This document shows positions 15,964 to 24,480 of a DNA stretch of 64,000 nt, piece by piece. The position numbers and the translations under genes are program-made. How positions within the stretch are numbered: the stretch's first letter is position 1; every line of letters begins with the position of its first letter. Origin of the DNA: Companilactobacillus baiquanensis (GTDB lineage: Bacteria; Bacillota; Bacilli; Lactobacillales; Lactobacillaceae); the NCBI RefSeq assembly GCF_003946605.1, contig NZ_RHOQ01000004.1:174112-238111 (forward strand). The letters run 5' to 3'. The notes beneath the pieces were generated by a model. It was not told the DNA's origin. It was given only the letters and a program-made list of their open reading frames with translations, and made no database searches.

Positions 15964-16971
15964 TTACTTCAAACTGTTTTTAAAGAAATCATTCAGTTTT
16001 TCAAATGGTATCAATTCGGTACGATCATACAAATCTACATGACCTGCACCTTTAACTTTATACAGTTCCTTAGGCTCTGAAGCGGCGTTATAAGCATCCT
16101 CGCTAAACCCTAATGAAATAGCATTTTCTCCAGCAACAAAGAGCAATGGGCGTGGTGATACGGTTTCAATATCACTTAGGGAGTAGAAATTTAGTAATTT
16201 AACAAAACTAGTTAAAGTAGGTTGAGTTGTCGTATTTGCAGCACCACGTTGAGTTCGGTAAAAATCATAGAATTCTTTTGAAAAAGCGTCTGAATTTTCG
16301 TCAATTGTTTCTGGAGTTCCACTAGTATAAACAATTTCCGCACCAGCTTTTTCGGAAGTTCTTTGCTTAGATGCTTTATCGATCCAATTAGAATCCTTTA
16401 AGGAATCACGGATTCCACGGGCAACTGCTCCCATATCAGTTAAACTAACCGTTGCAATAGCCTTTAATCTTGAATCAATTTTAGCTTCATTTAAAGCAAA
16501 ACTACCTGAAGCACAAATACCTAATACTGACATTTTTTCATCGTCGACATATTCTAAGGTTGTTAAATAATCGGCCGCGGCAGAGAAACTTTCCGAGTAA
16601 AAATCCGGAGCCATTGCATTTCTTGGAGTACCTTCGCTGTCACCCCAAAAAACTTGATCAAATGAAATGGTAACAAAACCAAACTCGGCCATTTTGGACG
16701 CATATAAATTAGCAGATTGTTCTTTAACCGCACCATTTGGAGCACCAACGATAATTGCAGAATATTTTGTTTCTTTATTTAAATCGTTAGGGGTAAACAA
16801 GTTAGCGGCTATTTTCATACCATAAACATTCTTAAAAATTACAGGTGTTTTGGTAACTTCACCGCTTATGTAAAAATTATCTGCACCGTTCGATAAATCA
16901 CCCGTGGGTAAGTTTTTATTTCGACTAGCTACGTTATCCATACCTGCTTGATAAACTGGATTTTTACTCAT
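15964..16971 (-). CDS. alpha/beta hydrolase with a Cys at the nucleophile elbow
   Basis: A 335-residue alpha/beta hydrolase of the YcjY/dienelactone-hydrolase-like kind. The core begins at about residue 40 (KNVYGMKIAANLF). The nucleophile elbow reads SVLGICASGSFAL, with cysteine where most family members have serine. PRPLLFVAGENA carries the usual position for the acid, and GAGHVDLYDR the catalytic His. The cysteine nucleophile is as in dienelactone hydrolase. It lies downstream of an aldo/keto reductase and an SDR in one direction with short gaps and a terminator at the end. Its role in detoxifying small carbonyl compounds or esters is inferred from that context. Confidence 0.8.
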   Translation of the reverse strand: MSKNPVYQAGMDNVASRNKNLPTGDLSNGADNFYISGEVTKTPVIFKNVYGMKIAANLFTPNDLNKETKYSAIIVGAPNGAVKEQSANLYASKMAEFGFVTISFDQVFWGDSEGTPRNAMAPDFYSESFSAAADYLTTLEYVDDEKMSVLGICASGSFALNEAKIDSRLKAIATVSLTDMGAVARGIRDSLKDSNWIDKASKQRTSEKAGAEIVYTSGTPETIDENSDAFSKEFYDFYRTQRGAANTTTQPTLTSFVKLLNFYSLSDIETVSPRPLLFVAGENAISLGFSEDAYNAASEPKELYKVKGAGHVDLYDRTELIPFEKLNDFFKNSLK

Positions 16972-17006
16972 ATTCTTCTCTCCTCATTTAATCTAAATCA
17001 AAACTA

Positions 17007-17858
17007 TTATTGTTCAAAAGTTATTCCATGTAAACGATAAACTTCATTCAAGTCAGTAATATTTAAAATCAAGCTCTTATCAAGATCCATATTCTCTACT
17101 CTTAACATATCTTCAGGAGTGAGTTCAAAATCGTCTATATCAAAATTTTGTTCCATTCTAGATTTATGAACTGATTTAGGAATCGCAATAACTCCTTCTT
17201 GTCTTAGCCATCTTAAAACTACTTGAGCAGGAGACTTATCATATTTATTGCCTATTGTAGTTAAAATTTCATTAGTGAATAGACCCTTGTTTCCTTCTGC
17301 AAAAGGTGCCCAAGCCATCGTCTTTATATCATATTTATTCATAACGTTTCTCAATTTTTTATCTTGCCAGAAGGGGTGCATTTCAATTTGATTTACCGCT
17401 GGTATTACCTCATTACTCAAAATAAGATCAACCAATCTATCCTCTAAAAAGTTGCAGACTCCGATAGATTTTATTTTTCCTGCTTTATATAATTCTTCCA
17501 TAGCTCGCCAACTACCTTGATAATCACCATATGGCATATGGATCAAATAAAGGTCCAAATAATCTGTCTGTAAATTTTTCAGTGTTTTTTGGAAAGATTT
17601 CATAGTTTTATCATACCCAGCATCTTGAATCCACACTTTGGAAGAAATAAATATCTCTTTTCTATCGATACCACTTTTTTTAATAGCACTTCCAACCGCA
17701 GATTCATTTCCATATGTCGCTGCAGTATCGATCATTCTATAACCGGTTTTTAAAGCATTTAAAACACTTTCCTCGCAAAGACTTAAATCATCTATTTGAA
17801 ATACCCCAAATCCTAAACTAGGAATTTCAAAATTATTATTTAATTTAAACTTATCCAT
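17007..17858 (-). CDS. aldo/keto reductase
   Basis: A 283-residue TIM-barrel NADPH-dependent reductase. The catalytic tetrad is visible: Asp in YRMIDTAATYGNE with its Tyr, Lys in FISSKVW, and His in LYLIHMPYGD. The C-terminal cofactor part is AIPKSVHKSRMEQNFDI. Enzymes of this 2,5-diketogluconate-reductase-like group reduce diverse aldehydes and ketones. It starts 13 bases after the SDR stop and is followed by the hydrolase, so the three form an operon. The precise substrate is unknown. Confidence 0.92.
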   Translation of the reverse strand: MDKFKLNNNFEIPSLGFGVFQIDDLSLCEESVLNALKTGYRMIDTAATYGNESAVGSAIKKSGIDRKEIFISSKVWIQDAGYDKTMKSFQKTLKNLQTDYLDLYLIHMPYGDYQGSWRAMEELYKAGKIKSIGVCNFLEDRLVDLILSNEVIPAVNQIEMHPFWQDKKLRNVMNKYDIKTMAWAPFAEGNKGLFTNEILTTIGNKYDKSPAQVVLRWLRQEGVIAIPKSVHKSRMEQNFDIDDFELTPEDMLRVENMDLDKSLILNITDLNEVYRLHGITFEQ

Positions 17859-17871
17859 AATTACTCCTTAA

Positions 17872-18615
17872 CTACCAAGGTTGATCTGTTGGACCAACAG
17901 TAAATTCATTTACATTAGTATCTTCTGGTTGATCAATTGCAAACGCTACAACATTTGCAATTCTATCAGGTCCAATCTGATATTGGTCATACATATCTTC
18001 AACACCTTTAGCAGTATTTTCATCAGTAATTGTATTCAACAATTCTGTTTTAATAGCCGCCGGATAAATGGTTGCCGTTCTGATATGACTATTTTCTTGT
18101 GCTGATTCCATACGCAAAACTTCCATTAAATCACGAACAGCCCACTTAGTAGCACCATAAACAGCTCCACCGGGATATGCTTTTAATCCAGCGACAGAAG
18201 AAGTTGTAATAACATGTCCTGATTTTTGCTCTTTAAAAGTTGGCAATACGGCCGCAATTCCATTTAAAACTCCTTTGATATTTACATCGATCATTTGATC
18301 CCATTCTTTAGTCTTCAAATCAGATAATGGGGAATTTGGCATTAAACCAGCATTTAGAAAAATTACATCAATTTTTCCAAAAGTATCCTTTGCCAATTGA
18401 ACAATTTTTTCATTATCTTCGGGATCAGTCACATCTGTTACTTGATAAGTAGCTTCTCCACCAGCTTGTTTAATATCATCTACAATTTGTTGTAATTTAT
18501 TTTCTCGGCGAGCACCAAGAACTAATTTGGCACCCTTGCTTGCTAGAAGCTTGGCTGTTGCCTCTCCAATACCACTTGATGCACCTGTAATAACTACGAC
18601 TTTATCTTTGATCAT
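17872..18615 (-). CDS. short-chain dehydrogenase/reductase
   Basis: A 247-residue classical SDR. The cofactor loop is VVITGASSGIGEATAKLLA, followed by NAGLMPNSPL (the NAG motif), the catalytic Ser in ITTSSVAGLKA, and YGATKWAVRDL (YxxxK). Arg residues after the first strand (GARRENK) favour NADP(H). The similar lactobacillar enzymes reduce carbonyls to alcohols. It is the first gene of the operon with SD TTTGGAGGATTTC before ATG 18615. A 37-base inverted repeat lies about 55 bases upstream. Confidence 0.92.
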   Translation of the reverse strand: MIKDKVVVITGASSGIGEATAKLLASKGAKLVLGARRENKLQQIVDDIKQAGGEATYQVTDVTDPEDNEKIVQLAKDTFGKIDVIFLNAGLMPNSPLSDLKTKEWDQMIDVNIKGVLNGIAAVLPTFKEQKSGHVITTSSVAGLKAYPGGAVYGATKWAVRDLMEVLRMESAQENSHIRTATIYPAAIKTELLNTITDENTAKGVEDMYDQYQIGPDRIANVVAFAIDQPEDTNVNEFTVGPTDQPW

Positions 18616-18668
18616 TTAGAAATCCTCCAAACTTATATTTGCTTTTCTATGTAAATTATCATAGTTTC

Positions 18669-18705
18669 AAACATCATATATGTCTAATACACATATCTGA
18701 TGTTT
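18669..18705. promoter_or_regulatory. inverted repeat upstream of the SDR operon
   Basis: AAACATC-A-TATATGT and ACATAT-C-TGATGTTT form an interrupted palindrome with a short central spacer, in the intergenic region between the divergent SDR operon and the surface-protein gene. It is a good candidate operator; no T run supports a terminator. Confidence 0.45.
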
Positions 18706-18795
18706 AAGCATAACTATAAATTATAGATGTGTTTTGTATTTTTGAATTTCCTTTTACGTAATTTAATCTATACGAAATTACAAAGGAGAATTATC

Positions 18796-19944
18796 ATGCT
18801 ATATATTTTTACAATTATACTTTTTTTAAGTCTTACAGCGGGAATTTTTTACTTAACTCACAGAATAAACCCTCTTCCTAAATCAATCGTCAGTTCAGCT
18901 TTAGGAATAACGATTTCGGTCTCAATTTCACTTATAATGTCTCGAACTATCATGGTATTTGCAGATAGTAAATTCAATCCTGAACCAACTATTCATTTAA
19001 ACAGCTCTCGAATTAAATTGAAAGATACCGAAACATCAGGAATCATTAAAGGTAAAACTTTGCCAAACGCCAATGTAAAACTGATCAGCAAAGGAAAAAC
19101 GATTTTTCAAAAAGAAGCCAATAAGAATGGTAATTTTGAGATAAAAGGTTTGCCAGCTGATTCTATATTTCAATTGATTTCATATAAAAACAAAAAACAT
19201 TCGTCAAAGTACAAAATTTCAATTGGAGAAATCCCCGATAGTGCCATAACAAAGTTCGAGTTTTCCAATGATTCAGCTTTGTACGAGGTTAAATCTGATA
19301 AAAACAATCGTGCTAAAGTATCTGGAAAAACAAACCCTAAATCCGTTATAAAAATTAAGAATGAAGATGGAAAAACTCTTGATACGTTAAAAGCCGACAA
19401 AAATGGGAAGTGGTCTATAACTGTGGATGGACCGGGAACAAAAAAAGATTCTCCAAATACAATAGAATATGAATTTAGTAGTAAAAGTGGAAAATTAAAA
19501 GAAAATAATGATAATTACTTAACAGTTAACAAATTCAAAGAAAAGAAAAAGGAACCTGAAAAACCAGTCGAAGACAAAAAGGAAACTTCTACTCCTATGG
19601 AATCAGCACCTGCTCCTACTCCATCCGCCCCAGCTGTTCCAGCGGAATATTACACGGCCTTAAATAACGCTAACGACTATCTTAATTACACAGCAATGTC
19701 AAAAAAGGAATTATACGAACAATTAACTTCTCAATATGGTGAAAATTTTCCTGCGGATGCGGCACAATATGCCATCGATCATGTCAAAACTGATTGGAAC
19801 TTGCAAGCACTCAAAAGCGCTAAAAGCTATCAAAAAAATGTGCACATGTCTAATAACGAAATATATGAACAACTGATCTCTGAATACGGCGAACAATTTG
19901 AACCGGCAGAAGCAAACTATGCCATTCAACATTTAAATGATTAA
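18796..19944 (+). CDS. membrane-anchored surface protein with Ig-like and Ltp repeats
   Basis: A 382-residue protein. ATG 18796 follows AAAGGAG; the frame upstream lacks an SD. Two N-terminal hydrophobic helices (about 3-20 and 30-50) anchor it. Residues of about 65-245 form two Ig-like beta units of the bacterial-surface kind (GIIKGKTLPNANVKL, AKVSGKTNPKSVIKI and NGKWSITVDGPG). A Lys/Glu then Pro-rich linker (APAPTPSAPAVPAE) leads to two Ltp-type repeats of about 48 residues (NANDYLNYTAMSKKELYEQL, SAKSYQKNVHMSNNEIYEQL), as in host-cell-surface lipoproteins and phage-exclusion Ltp proteins. No lipobox or LPxTG is present. It is probably outward-facing; its ligand is unknown. Confidence 0.75.
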   Translation: MLYIFTIILFLSLTAGIFYLTHRINPLPKSIVSSALGITISVSISLIMSRTIMVFADSKFNPEPTIHLNSSRIKLKDTETSGIIKGKTLPNANVKLISKGKTIFQKEANKNGNFEIKGLPADSIFQLISYKNKKHSSKYKISIGEIPDSAITKFEFSNDSALYEVKSDKNNRAKVSGKTNPKSVIKIKNEDGKTLDTLKADKNGKWSITVDGPGTKKDSPNTIEYEFSSKSGKLKENNDNYLTVNKFKEKKKEPEKPVEDKKETSTPMESAPAPTPSAPAVPAEYYTALNNANDYLNYTAMSKKELYEQLTSQYGENFPADAAQYAIDHVKTDWNLQALKSAKSYQKNVHMSNNEIYEQLISEYGEQFEPAEANYAIQHLND

Positions 19945-19996
19945 AAAATTTTGAATATTAAAGTAATTGAGTTATTCACGAAAAATGAATAACATC

Positions 19997-20038
19997 AAAA
20001 AGCTGTAATCCTTATTTTTCAAGGATTACAGCTTTTTA
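19997..20038 (+). terminator. terminator of the Ig/Ltp surface-protein gene
   Basis: AAAAGCTGTAATCCTT / AAGGATTACAGCTTTT, a perfect 16-bp stem with T run. The rest of 20039-20159 shows no feature I can support. Confidence 0.9.
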
Positions 20039-20159
20039 TTATCTTTTATGATTCATGAATAGATTTTAAATTTAACATTATCTATTCATTATCAAGACTA
20101 TTGGTTACACTGCGATTATTGAATTCCTAAAGAATAACTGTCGGATTTGGTTAAAAAAA

Positions 20160-20378
20160 TCATAGTTCTTCTAACCGCTTCATAAGATTTCTGTGATCTT
20201 CATAAACGCCATTGGCCACTTCTAAGATATTTGGAGTGGCTTTTTCTATCTTCTTAAAGGTAATTGATTTTCCGTCTGGCGAAACAATTTTCTCAAACTT
20301 TGTTTCTTCACCAACATTCATAAATTCTCGATCCTTTTTTGATACTCTGAATGCGTAAGAGTTACCATTTTTAAACAT
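20160..20378 (-). CDS. AbrB/MazE-like protein, orphan antitoxin candidate
   Basis: A 72-residue protein beginning MFKNGNSYAFRVSKKDREFM, which matches the swapped-hairpin AbrB/MazE DNA-binding fold (KxGNS...RVSKK). The tail ANGVYEDHRNLMKRLEEL is charged as in antitoxins. No toxin gene lies on either side. The start is odd: the only good SD (AAGGAGG) lies about 35 bases before the ATG, with an in-frame TAG and the palindrome TACGTACGTA between them. Either a hairpin brings the SD close or the 5' end has been rearranged. It could be a stand-alone regulator or a relic. Confidence 0.55.
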   Translation of the reverse strand: MFKNGNSYAFRVSKKDREFMNVGEETKFEKIVSPDGKSITFKKIEKATPNILEVANGVYEDHRNLMKRLEEL

Positions 20379-20424
20379 TTTAACATCTTGTACGTACGTA
20401 GCCTACAAATATCCTCCTTGGACT

Positions 20425-20442
20425 TAACTTGGAAACAAGTTA
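20425..20442. promoter_or_regulatory. inverted repeat between the AbrB-like and efflux-pump genes
   Basis: TAACTTG-GAAA-CAAGTTA is a perfect 7-bp inverted repeat in the divergent intergenic region. It is a candidate operator for either gene. Confidence 0.35.
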
Positions 20443-20523
20443 TCTGGAATGAAACTCCTTTGTGTTTGAAAATAGATTGAATTAATATAAATGCATAACT
20501 ATTTTTTTTAAGAAGGTAAAAAT

Positions 20524-21939
20524 ATGAGGAAAAATCATATTTGGTTAACATTATTTGCGACAAGTTTCATGTCATTTATGCAACTGTTAGACGCTAGTAT
20601 TGTTAACGTGGCGATTCCTAGTTTGACGAAGGACTTAAATGTGCCAATGAATCGAGCCGAGTGGATCGTTTCAGTCTATTTGATCTTAATTTGTATGTTG
20701 TTGCTATTTTGGGGACGAATGGCAGATCAAATTGGTTATATTAAAATCTTTCAAACCGGAACGATTTTTTTTACACTTGGTTCATTGATCTGTGCTTTGA
20801 GTCCAAGCTTATCAATTCTTTTACTTGGTCGAATCGTTCAAGGATTTGGAGCTAGTATGAGTATGGCCACCAATATTGGAATCATCGCAATGATTTTCCC
20901 AATGCACTTACGTGGTAGAGCTTATGGTATCAACAGTATTATTGCTCAATTAGGTAATATTTCAGGACCTGGTCTAGGTGGATTGATCCTCGGTTTTCTT
21001 TCCTGGCATTGGATATTTATTCTCAATATTCCGATTGGTATTATTGTTTATATTTACGGTCGTTTCATGTTTCCTAAAGAACCGCACAGAGAAACGACGA
21101 TTACTTATGACTGGAGCGGTTTAGCTACTTATGCTGTTGCCATTGGTACATTTTTTATCAGTATCTTCATGGGGCAAGACATCGGCTTCAATAATAAAGC
21201 TGTCCTTGGAACTTTCATAGTCAGCTTAGCGATGTGGGCAATTTTTGTGTATGTGGAAAAACATGTTGCAACGCCACTGATCGATTTAAAAATTTTCAAA
21301 ATCCCTCGACTAACGTTGAGTTTGATCAGTGCGTTGTTAGTCTTTTCAATTGGTTATTACGCCAACGTCATTATGCCTTTTTACTTGACCAATTATCGAG
21401 CACTTGGAACGGCTTTGACGGGCTTAATTATGATGGCAATCCCGCTAGCTAATGTGATAGCCGCACCAATTGCTGGTTATTTCACCGATAAATATAATGC
21501 GACTGTCGTATCCTTATGCAATTTATTTGTTTATGCAGTTCCATTGATAGCTTTAACGTTTATTGCAGGTAAAGAGAATTTAATTTTCTTCACGTTGTTG
21601 ATCTCACTATTAGGAATTGGTAATGGCGGATTCCAAAACAATCCTATGATTATGGGCTATGCACCTAAAGAATATCAAGGAATTGCTGGTAGTTTGGCCG
21701 CCTTGTTCCGAAATATCGGTATGGGTATCGGGGTCAGTCTAGCGACTACTAGTCTATATTACGGTATGGGCTTGCAAGCTCATAAGACGGTCAATTATTA
21801 TCCAAGTCACAATCCTAATTGGTTTTTGTCGGGGATGCACTTCGCCTATATAACGGCATTGATTATTTTGATCATTGCTATAATACTAGTTTCTTTCATC
21901 AGACAGCTTGATAAGGAGCGTAGAACAAAAAAACAGTAA
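20524..21939 (+). CDS. MFS drug-efflux transporter, DHA2 family
   Basis: A 471-residue major facilitator with about 14 hydrophobic helices, the DHA2 (EmrB/QacA) count. Motifs: LDASIVNVAIPSLTKDL in helix 1, GRMADQIGYIKIF (motif A) between helices 2 and 3, LGRIVQGFGASM in helix 4, and GPGLGGLILGFLSWHWIF (motif C) in helix 5. These proteins expel drugs or cationic dyes by proton antiport. The SD AAGAAGGTAAAAAT precedes ATG. It stands alone, with its own terminator. The substrate cannot be predicted. Confidence 0.9.
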   Translation: MRKNHIWLTLFATSFMSFMQLLDASIVNVAIPSLTKDLNVPMNRAEWIVSVYLILICMLLLFWGRMADQIGYIKIFQTGTIFFTLGSLICALSPSLSILLLGRIVQGFGASMSMATNIGIIAMIFPMHLRGRAYGINSIIAQLGNISGPGLGGLILGFLSWHWIFILNIPIGIIVYIYGRFMFPKEPHRETTITYDWSGLATYAVAIGTFFISIFMGQDIGFNNKAVLGTFIVSLAMWAIFVYVEKHVATPLIDLKIFKIPRLTLSLISALLVFSIGYYANVIMPFYLTNYRALGTALTGLIMMAIPLANVIAAPIAGYFTDKYNATVVSLCNLFVYAVPLIALTFIAGKENLIFFTLLISLLGIGNGGFQNNPMIMGYAPKEYQGIAGSLAALFRNIGMGIGVSLATTSLYYGMGLQAHKTVNYYPSHNPNWFLSGMHFAYITALIILIIAIILVSFIRQLDKERRTKKQ

Positions 21940-21973
21940 ACTTTTTTATATAAAGGTTTACTGTTTTTTATAT
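21929..21973 (+). terminator. terminator of the DHA2 efflux gene
   Basis: AACAGTAAAC / GTTTACTGTT with a short AT loop, followed by a T run. It overlaps the end of the coding region. Confidence 0.85.
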
Positions 21974-21997
21974 CAAAATGTATTCAATTAATTTAAA

Positions 21998-22071
21998 TGA
22001 TCCCTCTCGGAATCGAACCGAGGACCTACTGCTTAGGAGGCAGTTGCTCTATCCTACTGAGCCAAGGGACC
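21998..22071 (-). tRNA. tRNA-Arg (CCT)
   Basis: A full cloverleaf on the minus strand: acceptor GGTCCCT / AGGGATC, D arm GCTC..GAGC, anticodon stem ACTGC / GCAGT with loop CTCCTAA (anticodon CCT), T arm CTCGG-TTCGATT-CCGAG, discriminator A. CCA is not encoded. Confidence 0.95.
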
Positions 22072-22107
22072 ATGTAGCACTAATAAATATAGTGCCACCA
22101 ATATTAA

Positions 22108-23328
22108 TTAATGTAAAGTGTCTTTGTGACGTCTCTTTCCCTTATTCTTTTGATCACGAAGACGCTTTTTTTGTTTGTGTTTTGGCTTTTGTTCAACTTC
22201 ATGACGCTTATTCTTTCGATAAGTTTCTTTATCAGAAAAAGTTCCATCACGATTTAAGAAAACCTTCTTTACATCACTATCGACCATATCTTGTAGATTA
22301 CGGAAATCATGAGTATTACCAAAAGTAATTACATTACCTTCTTTACCCATTCTTCCGGTTCTACCAGCACGGTGAACGTACTCACTGTTATCACGGACCA
22401 CCATATAATTTACAATGACCGTTATATCATCAATATCCATACCTCTGGCAGCGACATCAGTCGTCAACAATAAGTTAACTTTGTTAGTAGAAAACAACTG
22501 TACGGCAGACTTACGTTGCTGAGAAGACATCTTACTATCTAAAGCCACAAAGTTTGTCTTGTTATGATGAAGATCACTAATAACTTTGTGCAATGAACGA
22601 GAATTGTTAAAGAAAACGATTCCCTTAAATTTTTTGTTATGAGCCATTTCACGGATCAATGCATCTTTGGTGTTGTCAGAAGCTGCATTAATAAAGTAAT
22701 GTTTGATCCCAGCTGTATAAGTTTCATCGTCACGCTGATCGATAACTTCAAAATCTTTTCCAAACCATTTATGCATGTCGGCAAAAATATCGTTTCCCGT
22801 AGCTGAAAAGAATGTCATTTGGACATCCCCTGGCATTTGGTCAATAGTTTCACGGACAGACTCTAGTTTGGATTCATTTAACATTTCGTCGGCTTCATCA
22901 ACGATCACTGTTTGAATATTGCCTAATTTAACTTTTCGAGCTTCAGTTAATTCTCGTAAACGTCCCAAAGTGGCAATCAGTATTTCAGGCTTTTCTTTTA
23001 ACTTCTTTAGTTGACGCTGTGGATTAGCACCACCTGTAATAGCTTGAACTTTACAATCAACTAATTTTGCCAAAGGTTGAATATCATCTCGCACCTGCAT
23101 GGCAAGTTCCTGTGAAGGCTCCAATATAAGAACTTGTAGTCCGTCCTTTGGTACTAACGTTTCGATCATTGGCATCGCAAACGCTAACGTCTTACCTGAA
23201 CCAGTTGGAGCCATGGCAACTAAGTCGTGTCCCTCTTTAAATGGTTGGTAAACTGTTTCTTGAATCTTTGTAAGTGATTCAAATTGATTATCTTTAAAAT
23301 AATCCTCATATAAACTTGGTATTTTCAA
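22108..23328 (-). CDS. DEAD-box RNA helicase
   Basis: A 406-residue ATP-dependent RNA helicase. Motifs in order: Walker A APTGSGKT, PTREL-equivalent LEPSQELAMQ, VDEADEM (DEAD), FFSATG (SAT), and HRAGRTGRMG in the second RecA domain. A basic C-terminal tail (KPKHKQKKRLRDQKNKGK) likely binds RNA. Such proteins act in ribosome assembly or mRNA turnover, often in the cold. Translation probably starts at TTG 23328, right after the stop of the Gfo/Idh gene with AAGGAA as SD; the longer frame to 23367 overlaps that gene and lacks an SD. It is probably co-transcribed with that gene. Confidence 0.9.
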   Translation of the reverse strand: MKIPSLYEDYFKDNQFESLTKIQETVYQPFKEGHDLVAMAPTGSGKTLAFAMPMIETLVPKDGLQVLILEPSQELAMQVRDDIQPLAKLVDCKVQAITGGANPQRQLKKLKEKPEILIATLGRLRELTEARKVKLGNIQTVIVDEADEMLNESKLESVRETIDQMPGDVQMTFFSATGNDIFADMHKWFGKDFEVIDQRDDETYTAGIKHYFINAASDNTKDALIREMAHNKKFKGIVFFNNSRSLHKVISDLHHNKTNFVALDSKMSSQQRKSAVQLFSTNKVNLLLTTDVAARGMDIDDITVIVNYMVVRDNSEYVHRAGRTGRMGKEGNVITFGNTHDFRNLQDMVDSDVKKVFLNRDGTFSDKETYRKNKRHEVEQKPKHKQKKRLRDQKNKGKRRHKDTLH

Positions 23329-23329
23329 T

Positions 23330-24328
23330 TTAGTATTCCTTATCTGCTTCAAATACAAGCCCGGCACTCATTCTGGCTTGTTCCAAAATGCGATTAACTT
23401 TTCGAGCATATTCGAATAGTTTATCATAAGCAGCCTGATCATTCTCATTAATAATTCTAGCAAACTCGATTGATTCTGAATCCATAGGGTTGTCACTCTT
23501 AGTAGTTGGAATTTCTGTTATTTCCTTTTTAGCATTAGCCTCTGATAGTTTGGTAATATCTCCACCATTATCTAGTAGCAATGTCTTCTTACCAAAATAA
23601 ATTTCTGTTGGTAAATAAGAATTCTTCGTCTTACCTACAATAATATTCACATCAAAATTTTCGTACTTCAAAGTTAGTGAACCACTACCGTCAATTCCAC
23701 CCTCTAAAAATTCAGGTTGGTAATTGACTTCTTCAGGTTGTCCAAACAATACCACGGCATCATAAACCGTATAAACACCTAGGTCATATAATGCGCCACC
23801 TGAAAATTTGGTTGTAAACACATTAGGCTTTTTCCCAGCTAAAAAATCGTCAAATTTACTTGAATACTTCATATAAGAAATAGTTGCGCCAGTTAGCTCA
23901 TTCCTATTAGCATCAACATATTCTTGCACCTTCTTAAAAATCGGCTCTTGAATATGTCTAGCAGCTTCAATCAAGAAAATACCTTTTTGATGTGCTAATT
24001 GATCTAACATGGAGAATTCTCTGATATTAGAAGCACTTGGTTTTTCCACGATAACATTCTTACCATGTTCAATTGCCATTTTTGCCTGTTCAAAATGTAA
24101 ACGATTTGGTGATGCAATATAAACAGTATCGAAATCATCACTACCGAAAAATTGTTCTAAATCAGTACTGATACTAATATTTGATTTTGACAAATCGTCA
24201 ATAAACGATTGTGCTTTAGCTTCAGTTCTCGAATAAACATGTGCCAATTTGAAGCTGTCAGTTTCATCACCTGCATTGACGAATTGCTTGGTAATCCAGT
24301 TTGTTCCAATTATTCCTAATTTAATCAT
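23330..24328 (-). CDS. Gfo/Idh/MocA family oxidoreductase
   Basis: A 332-residue NAD(P)-dependent oxidoreductase. The N-terminal Rossmann fold begins IKLGIIGTNWITKQF. YIASPNRLHFEQA and VIVEKPSASN (the EKP motif, catalytic Lys) follow, and the C-terminal alpha/beta domain begins at about 120. Members oxidise or reduce sugars, inositols and related polyols; this one resembles YgjH/YulF-type proteins with no fixed substrate. The start at ATG 24328 is set by CAGAGGTGATTTG; the longer frame to 24349 is less likely. It is coupled to the DEAD-box helicase. Confidence 0.88.
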   Translation of the reverse strand: MIKLGIIGTNWITKQFVNAGDETDSFKLAHVYSRTEAKAQSFIDDLSKSNISISTDLEQFFGSDDFDTVYIASPNRLHFEQAKMAIEHGKNVIVEKPSASNIREFSMLDQLAHQKGIFLIEAARHIQEPIFKKVQEYVDANRNELTGATISYMKYSSKFDDFLAGKKPNVFTTKFSGGALYDLGVYTVYDAVVLFGQPEEVNYQPEFLEGGIDGSGSLTLKYENFDVNIIVGKTKNSYLPTEIYFGKKTLLLDNGGDITKLSEANAKKEITEIPTTKSDNPMDSESIEFARIINENDQAAYDKLFEYARKVNRILEQARMSAGLVFEADKEY

Positions 24329-24419
24329 CAAATCACCTCTGGTTTTCATTCTACTGATTTAGCTTAATAATTTCCATAAAAAAACTTTTAGAAGCTCTGA
24401 AATAATGACACTAAGATGG

Positions 24420-24449
24420 CTAAAGTATTTATCAGAAGTTATACTTTAG
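24420..24449. promoter_or_regulatory. inverted repeat upstream of the EIIC-kinase operon
   Basis: CTAAAGTAT and ATACTTTAG are perfect 9-bp arms with a 12-base spacer, about 30 bases before the first start codon of the operon. It overlaps a TTATAC / TATAAT pair (16-base spacing). It could be an operator, though the short distance to the start leaves little room for a leader. Confidence 0.4.
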
Positions 24450-24480
24450 GTGAATGAAAATATAATCGCAGGTGTTGAAA

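Noticed and set aside
20318..20563. 81-residue frame overlapping the AbrB-like gene
   Set aside because: Its sequence resembles no family, and it is out of frame with the AbrB-like protein and crosses the divergent intergenic region.
21978..22328. 116-residue open frame over the tRNA-Arg region
   Set aside because: It is antisense to tRNA-Arg and to the helicase 3' end.
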